Source: Typhlomys cinereus (Eukaryota > Chordata > Mammalia > Rodentia > Platacanthomyidae). From it: DNA of 64,000 nucleotides. The stretch spans positions 1,136,598 to 1,200,597 of the forward strand of contig JALPQD010000090.1 of assembly GCA_023101885.1 (NCBI GenBank), given 5' to 3'. Under the pieces are notes generated by a model. That model was given only the letters and a program-made list of their open reading frames with translations. It ran no database searches and had not been told where the DNA came from. A program made the translations under genes and the position numbers. Below, piece after piece: positions 59,963 through 64,000 of the stretch; within the stretch, counting starts at the first letter, position 1; every line of letters begins with the position of its first letter.

Positions 59963-61858
59963 TAAGTAAATGGTATTTAAATTAAAACGTCCACATGGTA
60001 TCTTTTCCAGTCCATGGAAATTCAATGGCTGTTTTTGTGTTGATCTTGTATCACGTGACCATGTGGAATTCACTTTTCAGTCTAAGTTTTTTTTTATTTT
60101 TGGTAGATTTCCTCAGACTTTTTTCTTTTTCTCACAACATGATCATAGCATTCGAGACTAAGGATCTTCACTCTTTGTACTGTACTTTCGGTCATTTATT
60201 TGTTCTTCTGGTTCGAGTTCGCAGTTGGGCAAACGTCTCTCTTCTGGGTGCCAAGCAGGGTGTAGTCACAGGTTTCTGCCTGGTTTGGGCTTTCCTTCTG
60301 CTCTCACCCCAGTTTCACAGAGCACATACTATAGAAGTGGGTGTTGAATTTGGCCGCCCTCTTTTTCGGCCTCAGTTGAAGTGATCTTGCAGTTTTCTGT
60401 TGAGTTTGTGGTTAAAGTGGGTCGTCCGTTTTCTTGAAGAGGAGACCCTGTTGGACTCTGTTCTTGAAATCTCTGCTTTGTCGACTAAGGCGATCCTGGA
60501 GGCCCCGAGATTCCTTTTCGGGACTTCAGGAAGAGGGAAGAAGAAATCTGGCCTCGTGTTCTTCTCCTCCCAATCCAGTGGCTGCAGACTTCGCGGAGAA
60601 AACAGATGTGTGTGGATGGGGCAGGGCAGGAGGCCCCGACGTTACCTTGAGAGCAACCAAGGCAAACAAATAGAAGGTAGAACGAGGTCACGCCCCCATG
60701 TGACCTGCGGGTTTGGATGGCCTGCGGTGGCTGCCTGCTCTCCTGGAGGACAGGGTCCCATGACCCACCCAGAAGATCGGCCGTGAACACAGCACCATAA
60801 CACAGCACCAGGCATATATCGTCAGCCCTACGTGGCATCCAGGGACTCAGTTGACCCACCAGGATCTCTAGGTCCATCCAGCCCTAGACGGCGTGCCACG
60901 CTTGGTTTTGAACACGAAGCCCAGAACCGGGACCGGACTGATCACGGTGTCACTCTGAGTTGCCTCCAGTTGGACCGTCCCCATCCTCCAGGTCAGACCC
61001 AAAGCCTCTGAACAGGACTCGCTCATTCTCTGGGGTCAGCAGCCCAGCTGGCCATCAGAGTGGTCTCCGAGCGTTTGTCCAGAATGCTCCAGGAGGCCAG
61101 CTGGGGCTTCTCTCCTGGAGGCGGAAGGGTCCGAGGCTGGCAAGGCTTCTGAAGTCCCCGGCTTGGAACTTGGCATCGCTTCTCCACCTCCTGCTGGCTG
61201 AAGCCCGGCACGAGGCCACCCAGACGTGCGTCAGAGCCGTGTTGCTTTGCAGATGGCTCTGTCCCACAGGAGGACTAAGGTCCGCTGCAGACCCTCCATC
61301 ACAGCGACCCCAAGGTTTAGTCTCCACAGGCACCTGGATTTCCATGAAGAGTCTTTGGGGTGAGGCCAGGGCAGGAGGCACCTTCTGCTTTCTCTAGCAG
61401 CCTCTGGCACATTCTGAAAAGACTCCTGCCCTGTGAAGGGAGGACCCTCTCTGCCCCCAGGGCGGGAACTCTAAGCTGTGAGCTATGCTCTGGCCAGCAG
61501 GGGAAGAGATGTGGTCACGGTGGTTTCTCAGACTGGATGGACCAGCCAACGAAAGAACTCTGGGCTCCATTGTCCTGGTAATAAACATGGAGAGGGATTG
61601 AGGAAGAAACCTGATTGTCCACTTCAGGCTTCCACCTGCCTGTGCACATACATTCTTGCCGACATCAAGTTCAGGCCTCTGCGCGCACAACACACACATG
61701 CAAACGCACACTACACATACATGCATGTGCATTTGCATGCACTCACATAAGCCCACACACATGCACACACACACACACACACAGATGCACACATACAGAT
61801 TTAAATCCATAGTAGCCCATTACTAAAGTAGATGACTCTCCACATGTGAATGGGCCTC

Positions 61859-62553
61859 TATCATGGCTTGAATGTGTCCTCCACAGGCTCATATGTTTGG
61901 GAAGGTCATGGAACCTTTAGGAGGTGGAACCTTGAAGGGAGGAAGGCAATCACAGTGGATGGGCCTTGAGGTGGATTAGTCACACCCTACTTCCAGGAGA
62001 AGTCTACTCTTGCAGTTGATAGGTTTTTTTTTTAATTTTTAATTTTTATTTATTCAATTGTGTGTGTATGCATGTGTGTGTGTGTGTGTGTGTGTGTATG
62101 CATGTGTGTGTGTGTGTGTATGCATGTGTGTGTGTGTAGAACCACGGACGAATTCGGGAACCACCATGGACGCCTCCACCTCCTCCTTGTTTACTCTGCC
62201 CCAGGATCCACAGGCTCCGCCCTACCAGGACCAGAAGCGCAGGCCGCCCCCACTTCCGCCCGGCGTCTATACATGGGGTCTAGGATCCGAACTCAGGACT
62301 TTCCGCCTGCAAGGCAGAGGCTTAACCCCTGAGCCACCTGTCCAGCCCCTGCAGTTGGTAGTTTTGCAGCTCACAGCCTTCGGGGTGGATGTTATTCAGC
62401 CTGTCTCCAGCTTCTGCTGCCAGCCACGTTGCTTCCGTCATGAAAGACTGTTATCTCCCCTCTGGAACCATAAACTGAATAAATCTCCCTTTTTCCCTTT
62501 AAGCAGCTTGTCTTTGGGTGTTCTCCACAGCAACACAAAGAGTAACCAGTACA
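61859..62553 (+). mobile_element. ORR1/MaLR-like LTR, split by a young SINE
   Basis: It starts near TATCATGGCTTGAATGTGTC and ends AGAGTAACCAGTACA. The poly-A signal AATAAA is at 62478-62483. Its 3' half is homologous to the inverted LTR at 40112-40515. The SINE at 62023-62349 interrupts it. No clean 5-bp duplication is seen. Confidence 0.7.
62023..62349 (-). repeat. Composite ID-headed SINE, young type, nested in an LTR
   Basis: Inverted copy with interrupted GT/GTATGCAT tract (62060-62137), CGGACGAATTCGGGAACCAC, and head ending CCACCTGTCCAGCCCC. The flanks TGCAGTTGATAG (62011-62022) and TGCAGTTGGTAG (62350-62361) match at 11 of 12. Confidence 0.9.
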
Positions 62554-62710
62554 ATCTCATTTAAAGACTGAGAGTCGTTTGGAAGGAAGGCGTTCTGCTT
62601 CTAGGTTTTCTGAACATGAGGTGTCTGCCAGCCCTCACAATTCCACGAGCCAATCTCTGTCTCCATCGCTCTGTCTCTCTCACACAGCTATGCACGATAG
62701 CATAAATGTA

Positions 62711-62715
62711 TGTAT
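62711..62715. repeat. LTR target duplication TGTAT, left
   Basis: Identical to 63503-63507. Confidence 0.75.
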
Positions 62716-63109
62716 TGTCACAGTTAGCCTGAATGTTGCCAATAGAGTCACCACCAAACAGCTTAGGGAGTGAAGGATTTTATTCAAGTTTATAATCTTG
62801 GTTATGGTTCCTTGTCCATCTTGGCAGGAGAGCTTATACCAACACCAAGGGTTGAAGAACTGGCCACGCCATATCTATATATCACAGGACTATTGAGAGA
62901 GGACAGTCCTTACTTGCCAGACCAGCATGTCTGGTCAAGTATACTAAGGAATGCCAACTTCCTTAGTCACTGCCTCCCATCTTATTTAATCCCCCAGGGA
63001 CCAGTCCCACCCACCATGGGATGAACCTTTCCCATCAGCTAGACAATCTCCTGCAGGCTTGCTCAGGGTTGAACTCAACTGCTAATTTTTTTTTATAATT
63101 TATTTATTT

Positions 63110-63197
<88 letters not shown>

Positions 63198-63502
63198 GCA
63201 CTATGTGTCCCTGTGGAGGTCCAGGGTGATTTTGGGAATCATCCTAGATTGCTTCTATATCCTTCTTGCTTCCCTCTGCGGTTTCCCAGGCTCCGCCCAC
63301 CAGGCTGGAAGTGCAGGCCGCCGTTTTTATTTCTGCCTGGTGTTTTTTACGTGGTACCTGGGATCTGAACTCAGGACCTTCTGCTTGCGAGACAGAGTCT
63401 TAGTCCCCTGAGCCATCTCTCTAGCCCCAACTTCTAATTGTCTACAGATGTGCCTAGAACTCAAACATTCAACTGTCAAGTAGGACATTTGTATCTATAA
63501 CA
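62716..63502 (-). mobile_element. Solo MaLR-like LTR, split by an older SINE
   Basis: TGTCACAG at the left and CTATAACA at the right, flanked by TGTAT/TGTAT. On the minus strand it follows the 47128-47557 family (inverted mark CTTGCCAGACCAGCATG). The SINE 63088-63428 lies inside it. Confidence 0.78.
63088..63428 (-). repeat. Composite SINE, older type, nested, with (GT)n(GA)n tail
   Basis: T-rich tail, GT run (63113-63142), GA run (63143-63191), body and inverted head CATCTCTCTAGCCCC. The flanks AACTGCTAATT (63077-63087) and AACTTCTAATT (63429-63439) match at 10 of 11. Confidence 0.87.
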
Positions 63503-63507
63503 TGTAT
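63503..63507. repeat. LTR target duplication TGTAT, right
   Basis: Identical to 62711-62715. Confidence 0.75.
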
Positions 63508-64000
63508 CCATCATATTAAACACGTAAGATATCAAGCATGTGGACTGTAGATATTTCCTATTGCCCGCTTCTCTGGAGATCCCTCACTCGCATGAGAAAG
63601 GGCCCTGGGCAACTTCCTAAGGGAATGCTCCCACTTCCCCCAGAAGCACCCCTTTCTCTGCTTTTGCGCAGAGGTGCTAAGTGGAAAGGTTACACCCTCA
63701 GCTTGGTCTAGCATGAGAGCTGTGGGGAGAAAAGCCGGGCACACACATGGATTGGTCGTGACTCAGCCAACGGAGGCCTCGGAGCCTTGGCTGGCAGGAG
63801 CCCATTGGCAGGGGCGCTCCGTCCTCTTGGAGACCCAAAGGCATCAGAACATCTGTGTTCCCGTTAAGAATATGCTGACGTGTCGCATAGTTGTGGCTTA
63901 GGAGGCACCGGCGAAAGAGGCAGCCCCTCCGAGTCTGAGGGGTCATCTGTGGCCACCCGAGGGCCCGAGGCTTCGCTGTCTCTGAAGTCGCTTTTGGGTT

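Larger units (their letters stand above)
53879..64000 (+). other. FBLN7: FBLN7 intron 1 (start)
   Basis: No second exon is found, so the intron continues past the window. 54.0-56.1 kb is unique-looking, followed by a TG-rich tandem array (56.2-57.0 kb), composite SINEs (57.4, 58.4, 59.7 kb), a GC-richer unidentified stretch (60.2-61.6 kb), a CA-rich run (61.69-61.80 kb), and two LTRs with nested SINEs (61.9-62.55 and 62.7-63.5 kb). I see no independent gene. Confidence 0.75.

Noticed and set aside
60200..61600. GC-richer stretch in FBLN7 intron 1 with frames of 128-145 residues
   Set aside because: No homology, no consistent frame and no splice logic. The resemblance to a retroviral leader (GGGTCGTCCG) is too short to use.

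Overview
This is a nuclear mammalian window, almost certainly from a rodent. It carries spliced vertebrate genes, a rodent-type L1, MaLR-type solo LTRs with 5-bp target duplications, B1/B3/B4-like SINE relics, and about 23 copies of a composite SINE whose head resembles the rodent ID element. The body of that SINE does not match the mouse, rat, jerboa or kangaroo-rat families as I remember them, so I name no species.

Positions 1-39.7 kb are TMEM87B on the + strand. Eighteen coding exons (inferred exons 2-19) can be placed with exact splice sites. They encode 500 residues, missing only the upstream first exon (signal peptide and N terminus). The 3'UTR probably runs to a polyadenylation signal at 39642. 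One intron (23436-27795) is a textbook U12-type AT-AC intron. The largest intron (11222-21897) holds a nearly full-length antisense L1 flanked by a perfect 19-bp target-site duplication. A second, 5'-truncated antisense L1 with its own duplication lies in the exon 14-15 intron.

Positions 39.7-53.3 kb are intergenic and rich in retroelements: SINEs of two age classes, three solo MaLR-type LTRs (two with exact 5-bp duplications), and TG/GA/CT microsatellites that are mostly SINE tails.

Positions 53.4-64 kb hold the CpG island and first coding exon of FBLN7 (fibulin-7, + strand, signal peptide) and the start of its first intron. That intron carries a TG-rich tandem array and two LTRs, each interrupted by a later SINE. 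The order TMEM87B then FBLN7, head to tail, matches the human 2q13 neighbourhood.

I found no RNA genes, CRISPR or prokaryotic systems. The most notable items are the AT-AC intron, the composite SINE family, the L1 with intact duplications but frameshifted ORFs, a SINE inserted 17 bases inside a splice donor, and a G-quadruplex-prone minisatellite next to exon 17.
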